Shown here: positions 40,823 to 51,022 of the stretch, piece by piece
How positions within the stretch are numbered: the first letter of the stretch is position 1
How the letters are laid out: every line of letters starts with the position of its first letter
Notes under the pieces: generated by a model
Database searches by the model: none
Told to the model about the DNA's origin: nothing
What the model saw: the letters and a program-made list of their open reading frames with translations, nothing else
NCBI GenBank assembly: GCA_963752755.1
Contig: CAVVZJ010000017.1
Coordinates: 248,001-312,000 of the forward strand
Direction of reading: 5' to 3'
From: CAVVZJ01 sp963752755
GTDB lineage: Bacteria > Planctomycetota > Planctomycetia > Isosphaerales > Isosphaeraceae
DNA: 64,000 bases
Made by a program: the position numbers and the translations under genes

Positions 40823-42467
40823 ATGCGAAACGCACCGGAGTTCGTCGAAGTGGACAGCACGCGCCTGGAGGAGGTGCTGCGCCGCGTCGAGCAGTCGCTC
40901 GACGAGAAGGACGCCGCGCTGGTCCGAGCGGTCTTCGAGTCGTACGCCTATGTGTCCGATCTGGTGGAAGACAAGAATACGTCGATCCGCCGGCTCCGCC
41001 AGCTGTTCTTCGGGTCGCGCACGGAGAAGACCGAAGCCGTGGTGGGGCAGAAGGCCAGGAAGCCCGCTGGCGCTGGCGGACGCCGTGGCGGAGACCGCCT
41101 TGGCTGGCGACGACGGGAACGCTGGCGAAGTGGACGCGGCGGCCTCCAAGGGTCACGGGCGCAACGGCGCCGAGGCTTACCGGGGTGCCAACCGGATCGA
41201 CGTTCGGCACCCGTCACTCCGCGCGGGCGACGCGTGTCCAGCCTGCGGTCAGGGCACCGTCTACGAGAAGGCTCCGGGCGTGCTGGTGCGGATCACCGGG
41301 CAGCCCCCCCTGGCCGCGAAGGTCTACCAGTTGCAAAAGCTGCGCTGCCATCTGTGCGGCCAGATCTTCACCGCGGCGGCGCCCGAGGAGGCCGGCGATC
41401 AGAAGTACGAGGCCACGGCCGGGAGCATGATCGGACTGCTGAAATACGGCAGCGGACTCCCGTTCAACCGCCTCGATGGCCTGCAGGGGGATCTGGGCGT
41501 CCCGCTGCCGGCCTCGACCCAGTGGGACATCGTCCAGGCGATGGCGGTGAGCCTGGCTCCGGCGTTTGCGGAGTTGATCCGGCAGGCGGCGCAGGGGGAG
41601 GTTCTGTACAACGACGACACCACGGTCAAGATCCTGGAGCTGATGGGAGAACGCGCCCGGCAAGAGGCCCTGGCCGGCGCCGCGGGAGACGCCAGCGGCT
41701 CCGAGGAGCGCACCGGCCTGTACACCTCGGGCGTGGTTGCGCTGAGCGACGGCCGGAAGGTGGCGCTGTTCTTCAGCGGCCGCCGGCACGCGGGCGAGAA
41801 TCTGGCCCTGGTCCTCAAGCATCGCGCCGCGCAGTTGCCGCCGCCGATCCAGATGTGCGATGCCCTTTCGCGCAACCTGCCGGGCGAGCTGCAGACGATC
41901 CTGGCGAACTGCCTGGCCCATGCCCGGCGGCGGTTCGTCGATGTCTACGATCGCTTTCCCGAGCCGTGCGGCCACCTCCTCGAAACGCTGGCGGTGGTCT
42001 ATCGCAACGACGCCGCGGCGCGGCAGCGTGGACTCTCGCCCGAGGCCCGTCTGCAGTTTCATCAGGAAGCGAGCGGGCCGACAATGGAGGCGCTGCACGA
42101 TTGGCTGACGGAGCAACTGGAGGAGAAGCGGGTCGAGCCCAATTCGGCCCTCGGCGACGCGATCGGCTACATGCTCAAACACTGGGAGGAGCTGACGCTG
42201 TTCCTGCGTCAGGCCGGTGCTCCGCTGGACAACAACGTGTGCGAGCGGGCCCTGAAGAAGGCGATTTTGCACCGCAAGAACGCGCTGTTCTACAGGACCC
42301 AGAACGGCGCGCGTGTCGGCGACCTGTACATGAGCCTGATCTACACCTGCCAGCTGAACCAGGCCAACCCGTTCGACTACCTGACCGAGTTGCAGCGGCA
42401 CGCCGACGCGGTGGCAAACGATCCTCAGTTCTGGATGCCGTGGAACTACCGCGACGCGCCGGGCTGA
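40823..42467 (+). pseudogene. tnpC: IS66 transposase TnpC, one frameshift
   Basis: The product starts at ATG 40823 with a leucine-zipper-like N-terminus (LEEVLRRVEQSLDEKDAALV, RRLRQLFFGSRTEKTE). Near 41050-41070 the frame slips by one base. The rest, in another frame, is a complete IS66 catalytic region: zinc-binding CPACGQGTVYEK with LRCHLCGQIF, YNDDTTVKILEL (first Asp), CLAHARRRFVDVYD, and the C-terminal phrase LDNNVCERALKKAILHRKNA with Glu. Ends GYRDAPG-like at 42467. One indel in an otherwise clean gene may be an assembly artefact; if real, the element cannot move on its own. Confidence 0.85.
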
Positions 42468-42541
42468 TCGTTGATGAATCGGGCTGTGCCGGACGAGTCG
42501 AGCCGCCATTGCCGAACGTAACGACACGCGGAATCGAGGCC

Positions 42542-43138
42542 ATGCCGAAGCGCCCCTCCAAGCCCAGGAAAGCGGTCCCATCCCGGAAGCCACTCGGCCC
42601 TATGGCCACGCTACGCCAGGCGCTGGCCAGGCGAACCAAAGCGGAGCTGGTGGAAGTCCTGGTGGAACTGGCCCAGGCGGACCGGGGGATCCTCCGGCAG
42701 CTCACCGCTCGGTTTGAGGTGGCGACGACAGCCGACGAGTTGGTCACCGCGACGCGGCTGGCCATCGCCGACGCGACTGACTTCGATGAGCGCCAGATCA
42801 ACCGCAACTTCGACTACGACGACGATGCCTACGGCGAGGTGAAGAGGAACCTGGGCCGCCTGATCGATTCGGGCCAACTGCGGCTGGCCATGGAGCTCTC
42901 GTTGGAGTTGATGAAGGAAGGAAGCTATCAGGTCGAGATGAGCGACGAAGGCCTGATGACCGGGGACATTGAAGACTGCTTGAACGTGGTCCTCAAGGCT
43001 CTCGAAAAGAGCGACCTGCCTGCGGCCGAGGTGATCGCTTGGTGCTCGGCGATGCTCGAGAAGGACCGCGTAGGCTTCATCGCCTGTGAGGCCCTTGAAT
43101 CGTTGCGAAAGCGCTTCCAGGAGACCGGAGCACGATAG
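42542..43138 (+). CDS. Passenger protein of the IS66 element, unknown function
   Basis: ATG 42542 lies 74 bases after tnpC and inside the element's inverted repeats. The 198-residue protein begins with a basic stretch (MPKRPSKPRKAVPSRKPLGP) and is otherwise helical: RTKAELVEVLVELAQADRGI, DERQINRNFDYDDDAYGEVK, RLAMELSLELMKEGSYQVEM and CEALESLRKRFQETG. The style of helical repeat resembles the domain that follows SWIM zinc fingers in some bacterial proteins, but I do not claim that assignment. It might help transposition, regulate the element or be unrelated cargo. Confidence 0.7.
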   Translation: MPKRPSKPRKAVPSRKPLGPMATLRQALARRTKAELVEVLVELAQADRGILRQLTARFEVATTADELVTATRLAIADATDFDERQINRNFDYDDDAYGEVKRNLGRLIDSGQLRLAMELSLELMKEGSYQVEMSDEGLMTGDIEDCLNVVLKALEKSDLPAAEVIAWCSAMLEKDRVGFIACEALESLRKRFQETGAR

Positions 43139-43296
43139 CCGGCCGGCCGGTCAACGCCCGCCAACGGGGAGCGCTGCCTCCCGCTCTCGCCCAGAATTCA
43201 CCGAAGGCCGCCGAGAATCCTGCCACGCCAGCATCCGATCTCCCAGGCCGTCAGCCGCGGGAATCACTTTTTACACGCCTGCCGGAAGGACACGAA

Positions 43297-43896
43297 CTAC
43301 GAAGTCGCCCGGTGGAGGGCTTCGTGGAGGAGAGCGATCATGCTGAGCGAGTCGGTGATCTCGCCGCGGCGGAGCCGGGCCAGGGCCTCGGGCCAGGCCA
43401 CGCGGCGGACATCAAGCCGCTCGGAGCCCTCGGGCTGGCTCGGGCCGGGAGTGAGGCCGGTGGCGCGGAAGAGGAGGCCGTGCTCGTCGCTCACGGAGTT
43501 GGAGAGGTGGACGTCGGCCAGGAATTGGAGGTGGGCGGCGACGAGGCCGGTCTCCTCGCGGAGTTCGCGATCGGCGCAGTCCTCGGGCGATTCGCCCTCG
43601 GGGGCACCGCCCTCGGGAATCTCCCAGGAATAGCGGTCGAGCGGGTAGCGGTGCTGGCCGACGAGCCAGACGCTGCCGTCGTCCTCGACGGGTAGCACGC
43701 CGACGGCGCGGTTCTTGAAGTGGACGACGCCGTAGATTCCCGGCTGGCCGTCGGGCCGAAGGACGCGGTCCTCGCGGACGGCGATCCAGGGGTTGTCGTA
43801 GAGGAGGCGGCTGGCGAGCGTCGTCCAGGGGCCGACCGATTGCGGATTGCGGATTGGGGATTGCGGCCTGGGAGAAGGGTCGGGGTCGGGGGGCAT
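43297..43896 (-). CDS. NUDIX hydrolase, ADP-ribose pyrophosphatase-like
   Basis: ATG 43896 gives 199 residues. The Nudix box is complete in GGAPEGESPEDCADRELREE followed by TGL. Other family features are VGVLPVEDDGSVWLVGQHRY and PLDRYSWEIPEG, typical of ADP-ribose/nucleoside diphosphate sugar pyrophosphatases. The first ~20 residues (PQSPIRNPQS) come from a short repeated DNA motif and may not be part of the real protein. The stop codon TAG (43297-43299) lies in the 8-bp duplication of the adjacent IS66 element; the protein is unchanged. It follows sucD on the same strand. Confidence 0.88.
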   Translation of the reverse strand: MPPDPDPSPRPQSPIRNPQSVGPWTTLASRLLYDNPWIAVREDRVLRPDGQPGIYGVVHFKNRAVGVLPVEDDGSVWLVGQHRYPLDRYSWEIPEGGAPEGESPEDCADRELREETGLVAAHLQFLADVHLSNSVSDEHGLLFRATGLTPGPSQPEGSERLDVRRVAWPEALARLRRGEITDSLSMIALLHEALHRATS

Positions 43897-43952
43897 GAAG
43901 CAGGCCTCGGTCGCAGGTCGAATCCAGGACTCCGTGAATCCGCAATCCGCAA
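43840..43952. repeat. 16-bp inverted repeat of GATTGCG units
   Basis: TTGCGGATTGCGGATT at 43840-43855 is the exact complement of AATCCGCAATCCGCAA at 43937-43952. The 81-base segment between holds the proposed NUDIX start codon. The left arm is itself a tandem repeat of GATTGCG. It could form a long-loop hairpin between sucD and the NUDIX gene. Confidence 0.55.
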
Positions 43953-43959
43953 ACGGTCC

Positions 43960-44838
<879 letters not shown>

Positions 44839-44879
44839 GGGTTCCTCTGAGAATGGTCGATGAGGGAAAGTCGATGAGT

Positions 44880-45878
44880 TTATTCGGGGGAGAGGAGGGC
44901 GTTCTTCAAGGTGTTGCGCCAGGAGTGGGAGGCGGGGTTGTAGGCGCCGAAGCCGGAGCCGAATTCCCAGTAGGAGCGGGAGAAGGCGCGGCGATCGGCC
45001 TCGCGGGAGACGGCGGCCGTCCACTGGACGCGGGAGTCGATCGGGGCCTTCGAGTAGGCGCCGTACTCGCCGAGGTAGATCGGGCGGCGGTGCTCCTTCG
45101 ACCAGCGGGCGACGGAGTCGAGGTCGTCGGTCAACTTCTTCAACTGTTCCGGGGTGCCGGTCCAGGTGCGGCCGAGCCACTTTTGGGCCTGGGGGCCGGC
45201 CCACTCGGCCCCCTGGTGGGTGAACTCGAAGGGCTCGTAGTAGTGGAAGGTGACGATCAGGTTCTTGTCGGATTCGGGGAGGCGAAGCGTGGACAGCGAG
45301 CGGAAGCCGTTCCACTGGCCGGGGCCGACGATCACGGGGCGATCGGGATTCGCCTTGCGGATGACCGCGAGGAGGGGCGGGATCATCGCGTTCCATCGGT
45401 CGGGCGTGAGTTCGTCGTGGGGCTCGTTGAGAAGCTCGAAGTAAAGCGTCCCGGGACGATCGCGGTAGCGTGCGGCGATCTGGTGCCAGAGGGCCAGAAT
45501 CATCGCCTCGAAACGGTCGGGATTCTTGTCCAATTCTTCGAAGTGGTGGATATTGATCACAGCGACGAGACCTTGAGAGCGCGCCTGATCGATGGCCCAG
45601 TCGATCCGCTCGAAGAACCTCGGGTCGATCGTGTAAGGCGGCTCCAGCTTCGCGTGGGACGACCAGCGGATCGGGATGCGGACGGAGTCGAAGCCAGCCG
45701 ACCGGATCGCTTCAAAGTATTCGGGCTGAAGGGTCAGACCCCATTCGCCCTCGCGGGGGGCTTCCAGGGCGTTGCCCAGATTGATGCCGCGACCGAGGGC
45801 GCGATTGGCCGCGGCGATGTCGGCGGCGGGGGCGAGGGTCGGGAGGAGAAGGAGCAGGGAGAGGCTGAGGCGGAGCAT
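44880..45878 (-). CDS. Secreted glycoside hydrolase family 5 protein (endoglucanase-like)
   Basis: The 332-residue protein has a signal peptide (MLRLSLSLLLLLPTLAPAAD) and a GH5 TIM barrel: NLGNALEAPREGEWG, FDSVRIPIRWSSHA, INIHHFEELDKN, acid/base Glu in LYFELLNEPHDELT, and nucleophile Glu in IYLGEYGAYSKA. It should hydrolyse a beta-linked polysaccharide such as a glucan or mannan outside the cytoplasm. Only four bases separate it from the upstream nucleotidyltransferase, and it ends 42 bases before sucD; it is thus part of the segment that divides sucC from sucD. Confidence 0.93.
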   Translation of the reverse strand: MLRLSLSLLLLLPTLAPAADIAAANRALGRGINLGNALEAPREGEWGLTLQPEYFEAIRSAGFDSVRIPIRWSSHAKLEPPYTIDPRFFERIDWAIDQARSQGLVAVINIHHFEELDKNPDRFEAMILALWHQIAARYRDRPGTLYFELLNEPHDELTPDRWNAMIPPLLAVIRKANPDRPVIVGPGQWNGFRSLSTLRLPESDKNLIVTFHYYEPFEFTHQGAEWAGPQAQKWLGRTWTGTPEQLKKLTDDLDSVARWSKEHRRPIYLGEYGAYSKAPIDSRVQWTAAVSREADRRAFSRSYWEFGSGFGAYNPASHSWRNTLKNALLSPE

Positions 45879-45882
45879 CGGG

Positions 45883-46476
45883 TTATCCCTCCTGTCGGAT
45901 CGCGCGGACGAGCTTGCGGAACTCGGGGCGGAGGTCCTTCGGCAGGTCTCGGGCGAAGACAGCGTCGAGGTCGTGGCGGCGGATCAGGCCGATGACGTCG
46001 GCGAGGTCCTGGGCGCGGAGGAGGTTCCGGGTGCCGCTGCGGAGCTTCATGGCGATCAGGTCGGCGAGGGAGACGGTGGTGATGCCGTCGATCTCCAGCA
46101 ACTCGCGGGGCGGCGTCGGGACCTGATCGGGCCGGACGAGGTGGACCGGGATGCCCTCGCGGACGAACTCGCGGCGGGCCGCATCCAGGGTGAATCCCTG
46201 AGAGGTGAGCAGGTCGGCGAGGATGTCGAGGGGTTCGTTAGAATAAATGTCAATGTCTCTGGTTGTTCTCAGGTGGCCGTGGAGCACAACGGCGATGCCG
46301 CCAATCACCGCCCCCGAAAGTCCGGCATCGCGGAGGAGGCGGGAGAGGTCGCGGGCGGTGTCGAGGAGGGAGCCGCGTCCGTCCATCAGGAGGAGGGCCT
46401 CGTCGCGGAGCCGGGGGTGGATCTTTGGTTCGGTGCTGGTCACGGAGGCACGGCCGGATACTGAGGGGAATGTCAC
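45883..46476 (-). CDS. Nucleotidyltransferase-fold protein (AbiEii/MNT-like)
   Basis: GTG 46476 overlaps the stop of the upstream gene (GTGA), so translation is coupled; GTG 46443 is an alternative. The 197-residue protein has the nucleotidyltransferase core with SGAVIGGIAVVLHGHLRTTR followed by DIDIYS (the Asp-x-Asp metal motif) and later TVSLADLIAMKLRSGTRNLL. Similar proteins include AbiEii-type toxins and MNT antitoxins that transfer nucleotides to tRNA or proteins, as well as house-keeping-like family members. Pairing with a nuclease-like protein suggests a two-gene defence or toxin-antitoxin-like unit, but this is inference. Confidence 0.8.
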   Translation of the reverse strand: MTFPSVSGRASVTSTEPKIHPRLRDEALLLMDGRGSLLDTARDLSRLLRDAGLSGAVIGGIAVVLHGHLRTTRDIDIYSNEPLDILADLLTSQGFTLDAARREFVREGIPVHLVRPDQVPTPPRELLEIDGITTVSLADLIAMKLRSGTRNLLRAQDLADVIGLIRRHDLDAVFARDLPKDLRPEFRKLVRAIRQEG

Positions 46477-47408
46477 GCGAGCTGATACGCTTGAGCGATA
46501 ATCTCCCTGACAGCGGAATGACTAACGCGATCCGATGGGATTGGGAAAGCGATCGGATTGGCGCCGCCATTATACTTGTAGTTCCAGCTGGGGGATTCCA
46601 TCTGAAGCTCTTCGAGCTTTGACTTCACAAAATTGAAGAAGTCCGACGGGGCATCGGCCGCCCCCTCCGGTCCAGCAGGGAGATAGATGTACACACCATT
46701 CGTCCTCGGCCACATGGGGAGCCAGCAACGACGACCCTTCTTGAGCGAGATGTAGCTCTGTGCCGAATAGTCGATCTTCGAGGGACCAACTTTTTCCTGA
46801 CAGTATTTCACTAACTCGTCCACTGTAGATAGAAAAACCGGATTCGAGTTTGCCTCCCACCATCGGCGATCACGGAGGACTTCCCCCTCCTGCTTCTCAT
46901 CCGCGGGCTCGTCTCCGGCATCGATGATTAACTCATCCGGCTGGGCCACGATCGTCGTGTGGATTGTCGCTACGCCGCCCTGGAACGGCATTTTGAGGAC
47001 CTTGATCTCCATTCCAATAAATGGGAGGAACTGCGGGAGCGTCTCGATCAGGGTCTTATACCGTCCTGAGAGTTCTTCAGCCACCAAGACCGCGACGTGC
47101 CTGGAGTTGGGTCGCGCGAGCCGCTCCCTGGCCCAATAGTCGAGGGTTCGGAAACCATGATCGGAATCGCATTCGCCGAGCATGATCTCGATCTCATAAT
47201 AGGTATCGAGATCAGCCCGATGACCGAGGAGGTCGAGCCTACCGCCCTGGTTCTTATAATGGATCACCTGATTCTTTATGATCTTCATGCTGCCCAGACC
47301 GAGCCGAGAGGGTCTCTCAAGAATCCATTTCTCGAGCCAGCCCTCGTCCTTATCGATGGCCTTGAGCGTTGTGTAACTGCACTCGACAACTTCCATGAGA
47401 TGACCCAT
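46473..47408 (-). CDS. Putative PD-(D/E)XK-like protein, partner of the nucleotidyltransferase
   Basis: I start it at ATG 47408 (ATG 47396 also fits). The 311-residue protein has an N-terminal segment (SYTTLKAIDKDEGWLEKWIL) and then GGRLDLLGHRADLDTYYEIE: an Asp (~59) followed by Glu-x-Glu (~72-74), reminiscent of the NucS-type PD-(D/E)XK core but with Glu in place of the usual Lys. Then come RTLDYWARERLARP and AVLVAEELSGRY, and a separate C-terminal domain (SAQSYISLKKGRRCWLPMWP). Base composition is clearly lower in GC than the neighbours, a sign of transfer. It is coupled by a 4-base overlap to the nucleotidyltransferase. The family is not characterised to my knowledge. Confidence 0.65.
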   Translation of the reverse strand: MGHLMEVVECSYTTLKAIDKDEGWLEKWILERPSRLGLGSMKIIKNQVIHYKNQGGRLDLLGHRADLDTYYEIEIMLGECDSDHGFRTLDYWARERLARPNSRHVAVLVAEELSGRYKTLIETLPQFLPFIGMEIKVLKMPFQGGVATIHTTIVAQPDELIIDAGDEPADEKQEGEVLRDRRWWEANSNPVFLSTVDELVKYCQEKVGPSKIDYSAQSYISLKKGRRCWLPMWPRTNGVYIYLPAGPEGAADAPSDFFNFVKSKLEELQMESPSWNYKYNGGANPIAFPIPSDRVSHSAVREIIAQAYQLA

Positions 47409-47511
47409 AACTCTGGTGATAATGCAAAACTGGCAGGGCGTGAGGTATGCGCTGCACGCTGGAACCAAAATGAAGGCGACGTGCTGTGAACGCCCTAAAG
47501 TGATGGTATCA

Positions 47512-48129
47512 TTATCGCATGACTTCCTCATAGGGGATCATCGCGATTTCACGGCCGTCGAGCACGAATGGGATGTTCGAGCCAGGAACGAAGAAGTCCA
47601 CCCGGGCATATTCGCCGAGGCCGTTAGTGACGCGGGGTTCGGCGTGGACGAGGACGCGACGGCCGCGGACGTCGGCGACCCAGTAGGCGGGGATGCCGGC
47701 GCGGGCATACTGTTCGAGGCGAGCGCCGAGGTCTTCGGGCAGGCTGGTGACGGCGATCTCGACGAGGAGGCCGACGTCGCCGGGTCCGGGGTGGCGGTCT
47801 TCGTCGAGGTAGGCCAGCGGGTTCGGGCCGCGGACGACCATCAGGTCGGGCAGCGGGCTGTTTCGGGGATCGAGGGCGAGCACGCCCTCGGGCCAGAGGC
47901 ACCAGTCGGGGGGCAGTCGGCGCCCGAGGGAGCCATTGAAGGCGGCGGCCACGGCGGCGTGGGCCTTGGTCTTGGCCATCTTCTCGAAGAGCCTCCCCTC
48001 GTGGAGGTAGATCGGCCGGTCGCGCGGGAGCAGGCCGGTCTCGATCATGCCGAGGAAGACGTCGGTCGTCAGGTCGAAGGGCGGGTCGCCGGAGGGGCCT
48101 GCGGCGAGCGTGTCGGTGGCGATGGCCAT
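47512..48129 (-). CDS. Uma2-family (DUF820) putative endonuclease
   Basis: From ATG 48129 the protein has 205 residues with the Uma2 core: LTTDVFLGMIETGLLPRDRP, YLHEGRLFEKMAKTKAHAAV, then PDLMVVRGPN (Pro-Asp) and VGLLVEIAVTSLPEDLG with Glu, and YWVADVRGRRVLVHAEPR. The fold belongs to the PD-(D/E)XK superfamily and is common in cyanobacteria and planctomycetes; the role is unknown. The gene lies 69 bases downstream of sucC on the same strand. Confidence 0.88.
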   Translation of the reverse strand: MAIATDTLAAGPSGDPPFDLTTDVFLGMIETGLLPRDRPIYLHEGRLFEKMAKTKAHAAVAAAFNGSLGRRLPPDWCLWPEGVLALDPRNSPLPDLMVVRGPNPLAYLDEDRHPGPGDVGLLVEIAVTSLPEDLGARLEQYARAGIPAYWVADVRGRRVLVHAEPRVTNGLGEYARVDFFVPGSNIPFVLDGREIAMIPYEEVMR

Positions 48130-48198
48130 GAGACTCGTCCTGGATCGAGTCGGTGCGGGGTTCATCGGGGACGCCGCACCGCACGACGCCCCACGCGG

Positions 48199-49449
<1,251 letters not shown>

Positions 49450-49842
49450 CGTCGGTCGTCGCCTTCGCGGTTCGTAGGGGCAAGCTGGTGGTTTGGGGGC
49501 TGAAAGGGGGGGGCTCCAACGGTCAAGGCCGCGCCGTTGTCCGGACTTGTCGGGGGCCTTACCGGGCGCAGACTCACAGCGACGGCCTTGCGCCGGGTTC
49601 GGGACGGACGCTGGACCGGGCTCTTCCAGAATCTGATTCCTACCAGATTCAGCGGCCCGGGGCCAGACCCCAGACCCGGCGGGGCTCTCCTGAACCAGTG
49701 ACGCGATGGGTCTGCGGGGCGTGTGCCGCACGTGGTCGGAAAGCAGCACGAAAGGGGGTGTGCCGGACACGCCCTCGCGAGCGCGGTCGTTCGGACGACA
49801 GGTGACGCCAAGCGTCGGGAGCCGGTCGAGGATCGGCGGCGA
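49450..49842. promoter_or_regulatory. Intergenic region upstream of sucC
   Basis: This ~390-bp stretch should hold the sucC promoter (minus strand). A dyad GAATCTG (49629-49635) and CAGATTC (49644-49650) with an 8-base spacer lies about 180 bases before the start codon and could be an operator. I see no gene. Confidence 0.4.
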
Positions 49843-50181
49843 TCAACGGAGGCGGTAGATATCGCGACCCTCGTATTCACGAACGACGTTCTCGTGCGAA
49901 TCCAGGGAAAACTGGATCGGAGAGAGCCGCGACTCGTCGTAGCCGTGCAATCGGAGAATGCTGGTGAAAGTCTTCATGAGCCGCTGTGACCAGCGGTTGG
50001 CGGGTCCGTCTCGAAGCGGATCGTCGGTCTCGAAGAAGAACCAGACGGTGAGGCGGGGGCTGGACTCGACGAATGGGGCGATGAATTCGACGCGATCTAG
50101 CGGGATGCCGCTCAGGCAGGCGCAGCCGAGGATGTTGGAGCGGTTGGCTTCGAGGTAGGCGTCCAGCTCGGTTCGGGTCAT
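49843..50181 (-). CDS. Hypothetical protein, 112 residues
   Basis: ATG 50181 (MTRTELDAYLEANRSNILGC) starts a small alpha/beta protein with LTVWFFFETDDPLRDGPANR, SQRLMKTFTSILRLHGYDES and REYEGRDIYRLR-stop. It lies 13 bases after the YacP-like gene on the same strand, so the two are probably one transcript. I do not recognise a family; the sequence is compact, intact and free of low-complexity segments. Confidence 0.7.
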   Translation of the reverse strand: MTRTELDAYLEANRSNILGCACLSGIPLDRVEFIAPFVESSPRLTVWFFFETDDPLRDGPANRWSQRLMKTFTSILRLHGYDESRLSPIQFSLDSHENVVREYEGRDIYRLR

Positions 50182-50194
50182 CACCAGCCGACCT

Positions 50195-50842
50195 TCAGGG
50201 CTTCTTGCGGCGTGGGCCGTCGCGGCGAAACTCGTCTTCAACCTCGCGCTCGATGCGGCGGATGTCGGCGTCATTGAGGCCGAGGCTGGCGGGGCCGCCG
50301 GGGGAGGAGTCGGAGGCGAGTTCGGAGTCAAGTTCGCCGAAGATGTCGAGCCAGGCGCGAGACTCGGACGGGGAGGGACCGTGGAGCCGAAGGGAGGTTT
50401 CGGAGTCGGGGGGCTTGGAGGAAGCGGGGCGAGGACGGGACGCCTTGCGGTTATCGAGCAGGGAGGCGAAGGCGTCGGCGGTCATCGAGTGGGCGCCTCG
50501 GCGCCGGGCGGCGACGCGGAGGCGGCGATCGGAGGAGACGACGGTGAGGGACTTCGGGGCGGAGTGGTGAGTGATGAGTTGCTCGATCCGGGAGTCGGCA
50601 TCGGGATCTTCGACGGCGAAAACGATGCTGAGGCCCTTATGATGAGTCGCGGCTTCGACGTGCTGGGGGGCCCGGTTGGCGTCGAAAACGACGGTCGTGA
50701 CGGCCGAGTCGGTCGGACCGAGGGCGTGGGCCAGGTCGTTCAGAAATCGGTGGCGCGTGCGACGTAGACCATCGGGACCGAAGCGGCGAGTCATCAGGCC
50801 CAGGGTATGCATCAAGTTGTAGCCGTCGATCAGGTAAGGCAT
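50195..50842 (-). CDS. YacP-type NYN-domain RNase-like protein
   Basis: The 215-residue protein begins MPYLIDGYNLMHTLGLM with the NYN/PIN-type active-site Asp, followed by VTTVVFDANRAPQHVEAATH, SIVFAVEDPDADSRIEQLIT and LTVVSSDRRLRVAARRRGAH. These are the features of the YacP/Rae1 family, a PIN-fold ribosome-associated RNase in Bacillus. The C-terminal ~70 residues are a charged, serine-rich tail (SSKPPDSETSLRLHGPSPSE). Cytoplasmic. It is followed by a small hypothetical gene. Confidence 0.85.
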   Translation of the reverse strand: MPYLIDGYNLMHTLGLMTRRFGPDGLRRTRHRFLNDLAHALGPTDSAVTTVVFDANRAPQHVEAATHHKGLSIVFAVEDPDADSRIEQLITHHSAPKSLTVVSSDRRLRVAARRRGAHSMTADAFASLLDNRKASRPRPASSKPPDSETSLRLHGPSPSESRAWLDIFGELDSELASDSSPGGPASLGLNDADIRRIEREVEDEFRRDGPRRKKP

Positions 50843-51022
50843 TGCACGGACCGATCTGAGCGAAGAACCCGTTCCCCTCTGGAACCATACGCCCTACCAG
50901 GCCCGAGGACAATCCGTGCGGGGAGGGCATGGCGGCTGCCAGGGGGCGGTGATATTCTCTCAGAACACGTCTCGCCGCACCTGACACATCCTGCAACTTC
51001 ACGCAACCGGGAGGGTCGGACC

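Larger units (their letters stand above)
39865..43293 (+). mobile_element. IS66-family element with four genes
   Basis: Perfect 14-bp inverted repeats (GTGTCCTTCCGGCA at 39865-39878 and its complement at 43280-43293) bound a 3,429-bp element. The 8-bp direct repeat GAACTACG flanks it exactly (39857-39864 and 43294-43301); an 8-bp duplication is the IS66 hallmark. Inside are tnpA, tnpB, tnpC (frameshifted) and a further gene at 42542-43138 with no known transposition role, so this is an IS66 element carrying a passenger. The perfect target duplication implies a recent insertion. Confidence 0.92.

Noticed and set aside
44880..45396. Extended sucD reading into the GH5 gene region
   Set aside because: The frame upstream of ATG 44838 is open only by chance; GH5 motifs lie in a different frame, and SucD homology begins at MSILVDKNTRLL.
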